A DNA stretch of 64,000 nt from Algoriphagus oliviformis (GTDB taxonomy: Bacteria > Bacteroidota > Bacteroidia > Cytophagales > Cyclobacteriaceae). A model generated the notes under the pieces. That model did not search any database. It worked only from the letters and a program-made list of their open reading frames with translations, and was not told where the DNA came from. A program made the position numbers and the translations under genes. Each line of letters begins with the position of its first letter. Position 1 is the stretch's first letter. This document shows positions 34,443 through 43,312 of the stretch, piece after piece. The stretch lies in the NCBI RefSeq assembly GCF_017254915.1, contig NZ_JAFKCT010000001.1, positions 434,001-498,000 on the forward strand, given 5' to 3'.

Positions 34443-35552
34443 TCAGTCCCCGATCCACTCGGCGACAAACAGGTTGGTGTCGCGGGTGCCGCCATTGTTG
34501 CGGTTGGAGGCAAAAACGAGGTGTTTGCCGTCGTTGGAGAAAACCGGGAAGGCATCGAAAGTGCCGTCATGGGTGATTCGCGTCAAGCCCGATCCGTCCA
34601 AGTTGATCATGAACAGATTGAAAGGAAAGCCGCGCTCAGTCTGGTGATTGGAAGCGAAGATCAGCTTTTCTCCAGAAGGGTGGAAAAATGGCGCCCAGTT
34701 GGCTTTTCCGAGGCTAGTGATTTTTTTGATGTCCGTGCCGTCGGCATTGGCGACATAGAGCTCCATGTCGGTAGGCTTCACCAGGCCTTCTTTGAGCAGG
34801 TCTTGGTATTCCTTGATCTCCTCCTCGGTCTGCGGTCGGGAGGCTCTCCACACGAGTTTGCTTCCGTCAGGGGAGAAAAATGCCCCGCCGTCGTAGCCCA
34901 GGTCGGAAGTGATCTGCTTGACGTCCGTGCCGTCGATGTTCATGGTGTAGAGTTCCAGATCGCCGGTTCGCATGGAGGTGAAGACGATCTTGTCGCCTTT
35001 TGGAGAGACGGTCGCCTCGGCGTCGTAGCCCGGCTCGGTGGTCAGCTGGGAGAGGAGATTTCCGTCCAGGTCGGCGGTGAAGATGTCAAAGCTGTCGTAG
35101 ATCGGCCACACGTACTTGCCGTCGGCGCGTCGCTCGGGCACTGGAGGACAAGACTCGCCCGCCAAGTGGGTGGAAGCATAGACGAAGGTCTTGTCTCCCG
35201 GGAGAAAGTAAGAGCAGGTGGTTCGGCCCAGGCCGGTGCTGATCTTCTTCGGAGCGTTGGCTTTCAGATCATCCGATTGCCAATTCACATAAAACATCTG
35301 GTCGCACTCATTGCCCCAGCCGGCAAAGTCTGACTGGAAGACCAGCATGGAGTCGTCAAAAGACCAATAAGCCTCCGCATTGTTGCCTCCAAACGTGATC
35401 TGCTTGATGTTTTTGAGGTACTTCATTTCCTCGGGATGGAGGAGCAGGGAATCGGACGCGGAGTGGGCTTCGGGTGCCGCTGCTTCGGAGGTTTCGCTCT
35501 TTGGGCTGCACGCAAAAGCGGCAAGCAGGGCGATGGCAAGCAATGATCTCAT
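34443..35552 (-). CDS. TolB-like beta-propeller (PD40) lipoprotein
   Basis: The 369-residue lipoprotein (signal MRSLLAIALLAAFACSPK, lipobox Cys15) consists of repeated PD40/WD40-like blades. Examples are TVSPKGDKIVFTSMRTGDLE, FFSPDGSKLVWRASRP, FFHPSGEKLIFASNHQ and VFSNDGKHLVFASNRNNGGT. Such propellers bind protein partners in the periplasm; the specific role is unknown. The ATG at 35552 gives the proper signal; an in-frame extension to 35630 is unlikely. It is divergent from the M28 peptidase gene with a 76-base spacer, which suggests a shared function. Confidence 0.85.
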   Translation of the reverse strand: MRSLLAIALLAAFACSPKSETSEAAAPEAHSASDSLLLHPEEMKYLKNIKQITFGGNNAEAYWSFDDSMLVFQSDFAGWGNECDQMFYVNWQSDDLKANAPKKISTGLGRTTCSYFLPGDKTFVYASTHLAGESCPPVPERRADGKYVWPIYDSFDIFTADLDGNLLSQLTTEPGYDAEATVSPKGDKIVFTSMRTGDLELYTMNIDGTDVKQITSDLGYDGGAFFSPDGSKLVWRASRPQTEEEIKEYQDLLKEGLVKPTDMELYVANADGTDIKKITSLGKANWAPFFHPSGEKLIFASNHQTERGFPFNLFMINLDGSGLTRITHDGTFDAFPVFSNDGKHLVFASNRNNGGTRDTNLFVAEWIGD

Positions 35553-35576
35553 TTGTTTCTTTAGAATGGGTATAAA

Positions 35577-35608
35577 TTGCAGGACGAAGATACCAATTAT
35601 TATCTTTG
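35577..35608 (+). promoter_or_regulatory. Bacteroidota-type promoter of the M28 peptidase gene
   Basis: A -33 TTG (35577-35579) and a -7 TATCTTTG (35601-35608, full match to TAnnTTTG) are separated by 21 bases, close to the known spacing. The transcript would begin about 16 bases before the ATG at 35629. Confidence 0.55.
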
Positions 35609-35628
35609 GGCCGAATTTAAACTTAGTC

Positions 35629-36870
35629 ATGAGAAACCACTTGAAATACTATGCGATTCTGGCCGTGGCCGGGGTGCTTTCCTCCAGCTGTACTACCGCT
35701 CCGACCGACGAGTCCCTGCTTGCGGGATTGAAGACGGACGTCACTTTTTTGGCGGCCGATGAGCTTGGGGGAAGGGCTATCGGTACCGAGGGAGAGCAGA
35801 AGGCTTCCGAGTATTTGGCCAAGGAATTCGAAAAAATCGGCTTGGAGCCAAAGGGAACCGAGGGATATTTCCAGCCTTTCACCGTTTCCAAACCCAGCAA
35901 TCCGCACGAGGAAGCCGTGATCGGCACGGATGGAGAGGGCGTGACGGGCCGCAACGTGGTGGGTTTTTTGGACAAAAAATCCGACAAGACTATCGTAATC
36001 GGAGCGCACTTTGACCACCTCGGCATGGGAGGCCAAGGATCACTCCACCGTGGAGATTCCGCCATCCACAACGGCGCCGATGACAATGCTTCGGGCACTG
36101 CTGCATTGCTGGCTTTGGCCAAGATCCTGAAGCACGAGGAGCTGCAGAGCAACGTCCTTTTCATCGCCTTCTCAGGGGAGGAAAATGGCCTCTGGGGCTC
36201 CAACTACTATGTGAAAAACCCGACCATCGACCTGAAGACCGTCAACTATATGATCAACATGGACATGGTCGGCAGACTCAAGGAGGACAAATCCCTCGCA
36301 ATCAACGGGGTGGGAACCAGCCCTAGCTTTCCCCCTGTTTTTGACACCATCAATGCCGACAGCCTGAAGCTGGTGACTTCCGAGTCGGGTACCGGCCCAT
36401 CGGATCATACCTCATTTTACCTCCAGGACCTTCCTGTGCTGCATTTCTTCACCGGACAGCACGAGGACTACCACAAGCCCAGCGACGACTCCGAGCTGAT
36501 CAACTACGAAGGCTTGGTGAAGGTGGTGCGCTACATTTCGAGAGTGGTTTTGGCCTTGAATCCCGAGGAGAAGCTGGCCTTCACTAAGACCAAGGACTCC
36601 AGCGACAATCCAAGATTTACCGTTTCCATGGGCGTGGTGCCGGACTATATGTTTGACGGCAAAGGCATGCGCATCGATGGCGTGTCCGAAGACAAGCCCG
36701 CCCAGGCTGCAGGCTTGCAAAAAGGCGACGTGGTCGTGCAGCTGGGAGACTCGACCGTCACTGACATGATGAGCTACATGCGTGCTTTGAGTGTGTTCCA
36801 AAAAGGCGATTCCACCCAGGTGACCGTCGAAAGGGAGGGCCAGAAAGTGGAAGCGAAGATCAAGTTCTAG
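35629..36870 (+). CDS. M28-family zinc aminopeptidase with PDZ domain
   Basis: The 413-residue exported lipoprotein has lipobox Cys in VLSSSCTTA. Its M28 domain contains VIGAHFDHLGMGGQ, the metal-bridging aspartate in HNGADDNASG, the catalytic glutamates in AFSGEENGLWG and the late ligand region GPSDHTSFY. The last 85 or so residues are a PDZ domain (MFDGKGMRIDGVSEDKPAQA and GLQKGDVVVQLGDS). The enzyme removes N-terminal residues from peptides in the periplasm or at the cell surface. The ATG at 35629 yields the signal peptide and fits the promoter. Confidence 0.92.
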   Translation: MRNHLKYYAILAVAGVLSSSCTTAPTDESLLAGLKTDVTFLAADELGGRAIGTEGEQKASEYLAKEFEKIGLEPKGTEGYFQPFTVSKPSNPHEEAVIGTDGEGVTGRNVVGFLDKKSDKTIVIGAHFDHLGMGGQGSLHRGDSAIHNGADDNASGTAALLALAKILKHEELQSNVLFIAFSGEENGLWGSNYYVKNPTIDLKTVNYMINMDMVGRLKEDKSLAINGVGTSPSFPPVFDTINADSLKLVTSESGTGPSDHTSFYLQDLPVLHFFTGQHEDYHKPSDDSELINYEGLVKVVRYISRVVLALNPEEKLAFTKTKDSSDNPRFTVSMGVVPDYMFDGKGMRIDGVSEDKPAQAAGLQKGDVVVQLGDSTVTDMMSYMRALSVFQKGDSTQVTVEREGQKVEAKIKF

Positions 36871-36893
36871 GGTCTGATAAAAAAAATCATGAC

Positions 36894-36932
36894 AAACTGC
36901 CCCGGATGACCTTCGGGGCAGTTTTGGTTTTT
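36894..36932. terminator. Bidirectional terminator between the M28 peptidase gene and nadC
   Basis: The 11-bp stem AAACTGCCCCG (36894-36904) with CGGGGCAGTTT (36914-36924) has a nine-base loop and a T-rich tail (TGGTTTTTT). An A/T-rich flank on the other side supports use by the convergent nadC transcript. Confidence 0.8.
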
Positions 36933-37038
36933 TACCCAACCAGTCGGTGCATAGAGCATGTAAGCCCAGCTTCTGCGCAAGCAGGATATAGGTAGGGCAA
37001 TATCCGCTTTACCCCTACTTCTGTCTCTGGTATTTTTC

Positions 37039-37896
37039 TCACACCGCCTTCAGGCTCATGTCCAGAGCCGTGACTGAGTAGGTCAAGGCACCCATGGAGA
37101 TGTAGTCCACGCCGCATTCAGCCACCGGAGCGAGTGTCTCTTCGGTAATGCCGCCCGAAGCCTCGGTAGGATATCGCCCATCGATCATCCGCACCGCTTC
37201 GCGCATGGTCGCATAGTCCATGTTGTCCAGCATGATATAGTCTATGCCGCCGACCTCCAGCACCTGCCGCACCTCGTCCAGATTGCGGGTCTCGATCTCG
37301 ATCTTGAGATCCAGCTTTTTGGCCGCCAGATAGCTACGCGTTCCTTCTATAGCCTGGCGGATTCCTCCGGCAAAATCCACGTGGTTATCCTTGAGCATGA
37401 CCATATCGTAGAGCGCAAAGCGATGGTTGACGCCTCCACCGATATACACGGCCCACTTTTCCATCATGCGGAAGTTGGGCGTGGTCTTGCGGGTGTCCAT
37501 CAGGCGCGCTTTGGTATGGGAAATCAGCTGGGTGAGTCGGTGGGTTTTGGTGGCAATGCCGCTCATACGCTGCATGCAATTGAGGACCAGCCGCTCCGCT
37601 GAGAGAATGGAGGCAGAGGGGCCCGTCACCGTCAATCCCACATCGCCGACCTGGATCTCCTCTCCGTCCTTTTTCAAAAAATCCACTTCAAGCCTGGGAT
37701 CCACGGCTTTGAAGATTTCCCCGGCCAGCTCCATCCCGGCCAGGATCCCCTCGTCCTTGATGAGGAGTTGGGCTTTGCCAAATTTATCCGCGGGAATCGA
37801 AGCCAAAGAAGAGTAATCTCCCGGTCCGATATCTTCCAAAAGTGCGGTTTGGATAAAATTCTGGATCGCTTCGGGAGTCAGGTAGCTTGGCTTCAT
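37039..37896 (-). CDS. nadC: Nicotinate-nucleotide pyrophosphorylase (carboxylating)
   Basis: This enzyme converts quinolinate and PRPP to nicotinate mononucleotide in NAD synthesis. The 285 residues include LLEDIGPGDYSS, the RLVLNCMQRMSGIAT helix, DTRKTTPNFRMMEKWAVYIG, NHRFALYDMVMLKDNH, the EIETRNLDEV and YIMLDNMD strands, and EASGGITEETL with a final ISMGALTYS. All expected active-site segments are intact. It lies 41 bases after the DUF4783 gene on the same strand. nadA and nadB are not in the window. Confidence 0.96.
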   Translation of the reverse strand: MKPSYLTPEAIQNFIQTALLEDIGPGDYSSLASIPADKFGKAQLLIKDEGILAGMELAGEIFKAVDPRLEVDFLKKDGEEIQVGDVGLTVTGPSASILSAERLVLNCMQRMSGIATKTHRLTQLISHTKARLMDTRKTTPNFRMMEKWAVYIGGGVNHRFALYDMVMLKDNHVDFAGGIRQAIEGTRSYLAAKKLDLKIEIETRNLDEVRQVLEVGGIDYIMLDNMDYATMREAVRMIDGRYPTEASGGITEETLAPVAECGVDYISMGALTYSVTALDMSLKAV

Positions 37897-37937
37897 GCCG
37901 CAAAAATAGCCAAAACTATCGGCTTGAGGGTTCCAAA

Positions 37938-38333
37938 TTAGCTTTTTACGAAATCGAGGCTGTAAATGCGAAAGGCGTTGCTGTTTTGGGAGACCTTGAT
38001 AAAAACCTGGAATTTCCCCTGATTACTGGAATATTCTCCGATGTAGGTACTGAGGCTGCCGGGGTTTTCGTTTTGGAATACCAGGACAAATCCACGGGAA
38101 GGGTTTTTCTTGAAAAAGTCCCGGAGGACGATCTCCGCTTGGTTTTTGGAGTATTCGCCTTGCTGCCCGTTGACGTTCATGGAGATGCTGGAGTCAAAAA
38201 AACGCGCCAAATCGCTGCTGGAGCCGCTTTCTATGGCCGAGACCACCGGCTCTATGTTGGCGTCTGGGTTGGCCACCGGACCAGGGATGGCGATCCAGAG
38301 GAAAACCGATAAAATAAGACTTAGCACTTGCAT
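37938..38333 (-). CDS. DUF4783-family exported protein
   Basis: The 131-residue protein has a signal peptide (LSLILSVFLWIAIPGPVA). A compact cystatin-like or NTF2-like domain follows, with SAIESGSSSDLARFFDSSIS, GQQGEYSKNQAEIVLRDFF and FRIYSLDFVKS. This matches the Bacteroidota DUF4783 family, which is often found just before nadC. Its function is unknown; NTF2-like shapes bind small ligands. It probably shares a transcript with nadC. Confidence 0.82.
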   Translation of the reverse strand: MQVLSLILSVFLWIAIPGPVANPDANIEPVVSAIESGSSSDLARFFDSSISMNVNGQQGEYSKNQAEIVLRDFFKKNPSRGFVLVFQNENPGSLSTYIGEYSSNQGKFQVFIKVSQNSNAFRIYSLDFVKS

Positions 38334-38469
38334 CAGCCTTAGTTGGCAAATTCCAAGCCAAAAAAATCCGAGGCAGATCTTATTTCCTCAGGGGAAAAGA
38401 AACCAGGATATGGGCTCCGGCAAGTGATTTCTGGGGGAAGTTTGGATTGAAAAGTAATATATTTGCCGC

Positions 38470-39993
38470 ATGGACAAGAAAGTTTTATTGATGATTTTGG
38501 ATGGTTGGGGCATTGCCACCAACCCGGCGGTTTCTGCAATTGACAAAGCCAAAACACCATTTGTGGACAGCCTTTACACCAAATATCCGCACGCCAAGCT
38601 GGAAGCCTCCGGGCTGGCGGTGGGTCTGCCCGAAGGACAGATGGGCAATTCCGAAGTAGGCCACATGAACATCGGTGCAGGCAGGATTGTTTTTCAGGAC
38701 CTGGTCAAAATCAACCTGGCCGTAGCTAACGGCGAACTCAACAGCCATCCCGTCCTGGCCGCGGCATTTGCCAAAGCCAAAGCTGCGGGCAAAAAAGCCC
38801 ATTTCATCGGCCTGGTGTCCGACGGCGGCGTGCATGCCCACATCGACCACCTGAAGGGACTCTGCGATGCCGCCAAATTCCATGACATGGAAAATGTCTT
38901 CATCCATGCCTTTACCGATGGACGCGACACCGATCCAAAAGGAGGTATCAAGTATTTGGCAGACCTCCAGGATCATCTTCAAAACTCCACCGGCCAAATC
39001 GCCTCCGTGGTCGGCAGATACTATGCCATGGACCGCGACAACCGATGGGAGCGCGTGAAACTTGCCTACGATGCCCTGGTCAAAGGCGAAGGCGAAAAGT
39101 CCAAAGACATCCTGGTGGCGATCAAAAAGTCCTATGACAACAACGTCACCGACGAATTCATCCGACCCATCATACACGTGGGCCCAAACAACAAGCCCCT
39201 CGCCACCATCGAGGAGGGCGACCTGGTGATCTGCTTCAACTTCCGAACCGACCGCGGCAGAGAAATCACCCAAGTCCTCACCCAAAGGGACTTTGAGGAC
39301 TACAACATGAAAAAACTCAACCTGGACTACGTCACCTTCACCAACTACGACGATACCTTCCAGGGAGTACAGGTGCTTTTCGAAAAAGACAACCTCAACA
39401 ACACCCTCGGGGAAGTGCTGGAAAAAGCTGCCAAAAAGCAGATCCGCATCGCCGAAACCGAGAAATATCCGCACGTGACCTTCTTTTTCTCAGGAGGACG
39501 CGAGACCGAGTTTGACGGGGAAAGCCGAATCCTCTGCCCATCCCCGAAAGTGGCGACCTACGACCTCAAGCCTGAGATGAGCGCCTTTGAGATCGCGTCC
39601 AAGATCAATACCGAGCTGAAAAAGAAAAGCGCGGACTTCATCTGCCTCAACTTTGCGAACGCCGACATGGTAGGCCATACCGGTGACTTCGACGCGGCGG
39701 TCAAAGCCTGCGAAGCGGTCGACGAATGCGCCCAAAGCGTGATCACCAACGCGCTGGCCAATGGCTACACCACCATCGTGATCGCCGACCACGGCAACTC
39801 CGACATGATGATCAACGAAGACGGCACACCAAACACTGCCCACACCACCAATCTCGTCCCCGTGATCATGGTCGATGACCAGGATCAGCTGGCAGTGAAA
39901 GATGGAAAGCTGGGAGACTTGGCGCCTACTATCCTCAAATTGATGGGTGTCGCCATCCCGGAAGAAATGACCGGAGACATCCTCCTGAAATGA
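38470..39993 (+). CDS. gpmI: 2,3-bisphosphoglycerate-independent phosphoglycerate mutase
   Basis: This glycolytic enzyme interconverts 3- and 2-phosphoglycerate using two manganese ions. The 507 residues carry LLMILDGWGI, the phosphoserine S61 in QMGNSEVGHMNIGAGR, DGRDTDP, GRYYAMDRDNRWER, CFNFRTDRGREITQ and the C-terminal metal-binding ADHGNSDMM and NTAHTTNLVPVI. Length and motifs are full. Its stop overlaps the next gene by four bases (ATGA). Confidence 0.97.
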   Translation: MDKKVLLMILDGWGIATNPAVSAIDKAKTPFVDSLYTKYPHAKLEASGLAVGLPEGQMGNSEVGHMNIGAGRIVFQDLVKINLAVANGELNSHPVLAAAFAKAKAAGKKAHFIGLVSDGGVHAHIDHLKGLCDAAKFHDMENVFIHAFTDGRDTDPKGGIKYLADLQDHLQNSTGQIASVVGRYYAMDRDNRWERVKLAYDALVKGEGEKSKDILVAIKKSYDNNVTDEFIRPIIHVGPNNKPLATIEEGDLVICFNFRTDRGREITQVLTQRDFEDYNMKKLNLDYVTFTNYDDTFQGVQVLFEKDNLNNTLGEVLEKAAKKQIRIAETEKYPHVTFFFSGGRETEFDGESRILCPSPKVATYDLKPEMSAFEIASKINTELKKKSADFICLNFANADMVGHTGDFDAAVKACEAVDECAQSVITNALANGYTTIVIADHGNSDMMINEDGTPNTAHTTNLVPVIMVDDQDQLAVKDGKLGDLAPTILKLMGVAIPEEMTGDILLK

Positions 39994-40550
39994 TGACATT
40001 GAAAAACTATTTGCTATTCGGGCTGCTCATCTGGGCAGCCTTTTCCTGTACATCCGGCCAAGCCGACAAAAAGATGGAAAAGCTGCCCTACTTCAACCTG
40101 AGCGGCTTTTTGGACTTGGAGCTCGCTAAGCTGGACGGCACCAAGGTCACCAAAATCTCCGAGGTCAACGGGGAGGAAAGCAACTCCGAAAAGGCCTACA
40201 GCCTCCAGGAATGGAAGGAAGAATTTGAGGCGTTTTACAGCGCGGACATCAACTCTCCTGCTCTGGCGGCTTCCTATTCCACGGAGACCGAGGGCGAATA
40301 CCTCATCCACAGGCTTTTGCCAGAGGCTAAGGGGAAGGTGAAGGAGATCAAAATCAAATACCTCAAGGAGTACCCCAACTCGATCAGCGTCCGGATGACC
40401 GAAAAGAACCTCTTTTTCTCCAGCTCTACCCTGGCGGAGTTTTACATGAACCTGGCCACCGAAAAGATAGACCACTACTCCATAGAGACCTCCCAAAAGG
40501 TCTGGTTTCTGGAGCCTACCCACATCAAGATCTCCGGAGCGGTCAAGTAA
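39990..40550 (+). CDS. Lipoprotein of unknown function
   Basis: The 186-residue lipoprotein has signal LLFGLLIWAAFSCTSGQ (lipobox Cys20). The mature region has LPYFNLSGFLDLELAKLDGT and a later IDHYSIETSQKVWFLEPTHI. This layout is seen in Bacteroidota lipoproteins encoded next to gpmI, but I cannot name a family. Translation is coupled to gpmI by ATGA, so expression is tied to glycolysis genes even though the product is exported. Confidence 0.72.
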   Translation: MMTLKNYLLFGLLIWAAFSCTSGQADKKMEKLPYFNLSGFLDLELAKLDGTKVTKISEVNGEESNSEKAYSLQEWKEEFEAFYSADINSPALAASYSTETEGEYLIHRLLPEAKGKVKEIKIKYLKEYPNSISVRMTEKNLFFSSSTLAEFYMNLATEKIDHYSIETSQKVWFLEPTHIKISGAVK

Positions 40551-40570
40551 GGCTACCGATTTGAAGAGAC

Positions 40571-40607
40571 AAAAAAGATCCGCCAGATGGTTTGGCGGAT
40601 CTTTTTT
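40571..40607. terminator. Bidirectional intrinsic terminator
   Basis: A perfect 15-bp stem, 40571-40585 with 40593-40607, has a seven-base loop. It begins with six A and ends with six T, so it terminates both the lipoprotein transcript and the convergent amidase transcript. Confidence 0.87.
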
Positions 40608-40648
40608 GTTCCAGTCCCTTCTGTCGAAAGCTAGACCGGATCAAGCTT

Positions 40649-42328
40649 TTACCGGTCAAACATCGCAGGACGCTGAGCCTGCCAGTCGGTATTTTCCTGG
40701 ATCAGCCGGCCCAGCATAATGAGTTTTTCCTCCTCAAAAAGATTGGCCAGCAAGGTGATGGACGTGGGGCTGCCGTTTTCGCCAAACCCGTTGGGAAGGC
40801 AAAGGGCCGGATGTCCCGTGAGATTGGTGATCTGTAGCTGCTGTCCGGCAAAGGACGGCGTGACGATCACATCATAGTCCTTCATCAGCGCATGCATCTC
40901 CTGGATCAAAACCGTTCGCTGTCGGCTCATCTGCACATATTCCACGGCGGGGATAAAGCGCGCCGAGCGGAAAATGTTAGGCCAGGCATTGCGATGCTGG
41001 GCCACCAGCTGATCGTCCAGGTTCAATCTTGTCAACTCATCAAAAGCCGCGGCCCCTTCTACCAGCAGCATGTTTACAATGGGACCGGGATTGACGCTGG
41101 GCTTTAGCTCGAGCGGGTGGAGCTCGATTCCCTGCGCCCGGAGCACTTCGAGTACGGCTTGGTCGTTTTTGATGTTTGCCCTATCCCCTTCGAAAAAGGA
41201 CTTGAAGTAGGCGACTTTGAGCTGTTTTGTCTCCTTTCTCGCGGAATAGTTGAAAGCCGCGGGAATGGTCGAGGGATCTTTGTCGTCCATTCCATTGATG
41301 ACGGCCAATACGATGGCATTGTCCAAGGCGGATCTGGAGATGGGCCCGATCTTGTCCATAGACCAGCTCAGCGCCATGGCTCCATGCCGGCTCACCCTTC
41401 CAAAAGTAGGTCTGAGGCCCGTCACCCCATTCCGGGTGGAGGGGGAAACAATCGAGCCGAGCGTCTCGGTCCCGATCGCAAACGGAACCAAGCCCGCGCT
41501 GACCGCCGAGGCCGACCCCGCGGAAGAACCGCTGGAGCCCTGCTTGAGATTCCAGGGATTTTTGGTCACCCCGCCATACCACACGTCACCCATAGCCAAG
41601 GCCCCGAGGGTAAACTTTCCTACCAACACCCCGCCGGCCTCGTCCAGCTTTTGCACGACCGTGGCGGTCTCGTCTATCGCTTGATCCTTGTAGGGATTGG
41701 CTCCCCAAGTGGTCTTGGTGCCTTTGACGGCCAGGAGATCCTTGATTCCATAGGGGATCCCGTGCAGCGGGCCGCGGTATTTTCCGGCTGCCAGCTCCGT
41801 ATCCATCGCCCGCGCCTTTTCCAGCGCAGGCTCCTCCAGCCGCGTGATCAGGCACTGTAGCGTGTCCGCATAAGTCTTGATTCGATCCAGGTAGATCCTC
41901 GTGAGACGCTCCGAACTGAGCTGCTTGTTCTTGATCAGGACGGCAAGCTCGTGTACCGGCAGGTAGGCGATGTCGCTTTCCTTTTCCGGCAGGATCACGG
42001 ATTTGGGCAGGCCCCAGTCATGGGCTTGCTGGCTTTGGTCTGGGAAAAAGCCCTGCGGCAGGGGATTGAAAACCAAGGCCGGGCCAACGGAGTTGTCCAG
42101 CTTGGTTTTCCTCAGGATTTCAAAGTTGTTTCGCTGGGTATTTAGGGTGTTGACCATGCTGTCTTTTTCCTGTGCGGAAAAAGACAATCCGATCAGCTCA
42201 GCGGCGGAGTCGATGGTCGCGGGGGTGATCTCGCCGCTGTTTCTTCCGAGGGTAAATCCCAAGGCCACAAAGGCCAAGGCGGCCAAACCCATAAAAGCGC
42301 GGGATCGCAGGCGGTTTTTAAGTTTCAT
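40649..42328 (-). CDS. Membrane-anchored amidase (amidase signature family)
   Basis: The 559-residue enzyme hydrolyses an amide bond using a Ser-cisSer-Lys triad. The lysine is in GIPYGIKDLLAVKG and the serines in the signature KQGSSGSSAGSASAVSAGL with PFAIGTETLGSI. The N-terminus has a hydrophobic anchor (AFMGLAALAFVALGFTLG), then about 100 residues before the catalytic core. The ATG at 42328 was chosen over one at 42352 for its basic start, MKLKNRLRSR. It resembles secreted amidases rather than GatA, since no gatB or gatC is nearby. The substrate is unknown. Confidence 0.9.
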   Translation of the reverse strand: MKLKNRLRSRAFMGLAALAFVALGFTLGRNSGEITPATIDSAAELIGLSFSAQEKDSMVNTLNTQRNNFEILRKTKLDNSVGPALVFNPLPQGFFPDQSQQAHDWGLPKSVILPEKESDIAYLPVHELAVLIKNKQLSSERLTRIYLDRIKTYADTLQCLITRLEEPALEKARAMDTELAAGKYRGPLHGIPYGIKDLLAVKGTKTTWGANPYKDQAIDETATVVQKLDEAGGVLVGKFTLGALAMGDVWYGGVTKNPWNLKQGSSGSSAGSASAVSAGLVPFAIGTETLGSIVSPSTRNGVTGLRPTFGRVSRHGAMALSWSMDKIGPISRSALDNAIVLAVINGMDDKDPSTIPAAFNYSARKETKQLKVAYFKSFFEGDRANIKNDQAVLEVLRAQGIELHPLELKPSVNPGPIVNMLLVEGAAAFDELTRLNLDDQLVAQHRNAWPNIFRSARFIPAVEYVQMSRQRTVLIQEMHALMKDYDVIVTPSFAGQQLQITNLTGHPALCLPNGFGENGSPTSITLLANLFEEEKLIMLGRLIQENTDWQAQRPAMFDR

Positions 42329-42401
42329 TGGATAGTTTTGTAACGATACCAAAAATCAACTGCTTTAAGGTCTCGAAATCGCCCAACAAATCAAATAACC
42401 C

Positions 42402-42845
42402 ATGGATCAAAAATCCCCCTTTCCCATTTTCCCCATGCATTTCCGTGGCCTGCTGCTTTTGGCGGGCATCTACACGATTGCCTGGTCGGCTTTTTACAAA
42501 TGGTTTGGGCCGGAGCTGCTGAAGTGGATGGCGATGGGCAGTCCCGAGTTCGTCTCCCTACCGAGCAACTATTTTGGCAGTCTGGGGATAGTCATCGGCC
42601 TGGTGATCTTTGCCTCCGCATTCTACCCGGTCAGCTGGGTATGGCTGATCCTGGCGGGCATCACCGGCAAGCTGATCTCCGCCATTTGGTTTACACTCGG
42701 GTTTGCGCCGGATCTCGGCTGGAACAAGCGCAGCATCTTCCACTTGGCGTTTAACGAACTGCTTTGGCAGATCCCCTTGATCCTGACTTTTCTCCGAGCC
42801 CTCCAGGTGAAAAACTACCTCAACGAGACCGAAGCTTCGGAATAA
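42402..42845 (+). CDS. Small polytopic membrane protein
   Basis: The 147-residue protein has about four hydrophobic segments (around 15-33, 57-76, 78-96 and 115-130). They include FRGLLLLAGIYTIAWSAFYK and LGIVIGLVIFASAFYPVSWV. I do not recognise a named family. It is divergent from the amidase gene and convergent with the small gene at 42856, with an 10-base gap, so those two may terminate over each other. Confidence 0.72.
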   Translation: MDQKSPFPIFPMHFRGLLLLAGIYTIAWSAFYKWFGPELLKWMAMGSPEFVSLPSNYFGSLGIVIGLVIFASAFYPVSWVWLILAGITGKLISAIWFTLGFAPDLGWNKRSIFHLAFNELLWQIPLILTFLRALQVKNYLNETEASE

Positions 42846-42855
42846 GCGCCTTTTC

Positions 42856-43155
42856 TTACAGCAGCAAAATCAGCAACAAAATGATGATAATGATGGCTCC
42901 TACAGAGAGGTAAATTCCGCCTCCAGTGGCTCTCGCCTCTTCTTTCATCATTTTCATCTCTTCTTTGATCTCCTTGATCTCGGACTTGCTCATAGACTTG
43001 AAGTCCATCGCTTTGATCTCGGCTAGGCGTGCCTCCATCTCGGCCTTTCGGATCTGCTGGGCTTCGGTGAGTTCCTTGTTTGGTTTATTCTCAGGTCTTG
43101 CCTCGGTGGCGTTGACGGTGAAGAAAAGTGCGAGCAAAAGAATAAAGTTTTTCAT
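42856..43155 (-). CDS. Small secreted/tail-anchored protein with charged coiled-coil
   Basis: The 99-residue protein has an N-terminal signal (FILLLALFFTVNATEA). A charged helix of about 50 residues follows (EMEARLAEIKAMDFKSMSKS and EIKEIKEEMKMMKEE), then a C-terminal GGGIYLSVGA and an isoleucine/leucine-only run ending the protein. The latter is a membrane anchor without a cytoplasmic tail. I have seen the GGGIYLSVGA type of ending in small Bacteroidota proteins of unknown function, but no name is attached. The ATG at 43155 gives the signal peptide. Confidence 0.72.
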   Translation of the reverse strand: MKNFILLLALFFTVNATEARPENKPNKELTEAQQIRKAEMEARLAEIKAMDFKSMSKSEIKEIKEEMKMMKEEARATGGGIYLSVGAIIIIILLLILLL

Positions 43156-43312
43156 GTTGATTATTTGGTAGTGTGATGGCACTGAATCAAAATCGATTCC
43201 AAGGCTCCGCCATCTCCTGTCCGAAAACCGATGCCCGGGCAGCCGGTGTCGGAAAAATCGTAACTTAGACCCCTCAATCCGGCCTTTCCAAATCTTAAAA
43301 TCCAGCCCGAAA

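Noticed and set aside
38458..38465. TATATTTG match to TAnnTTTG just before gpmI
   Set aside because: It would put the transcript start at the start codon and has no -33 TTG; chance match or leaderless transcription cannot be separated by eye.
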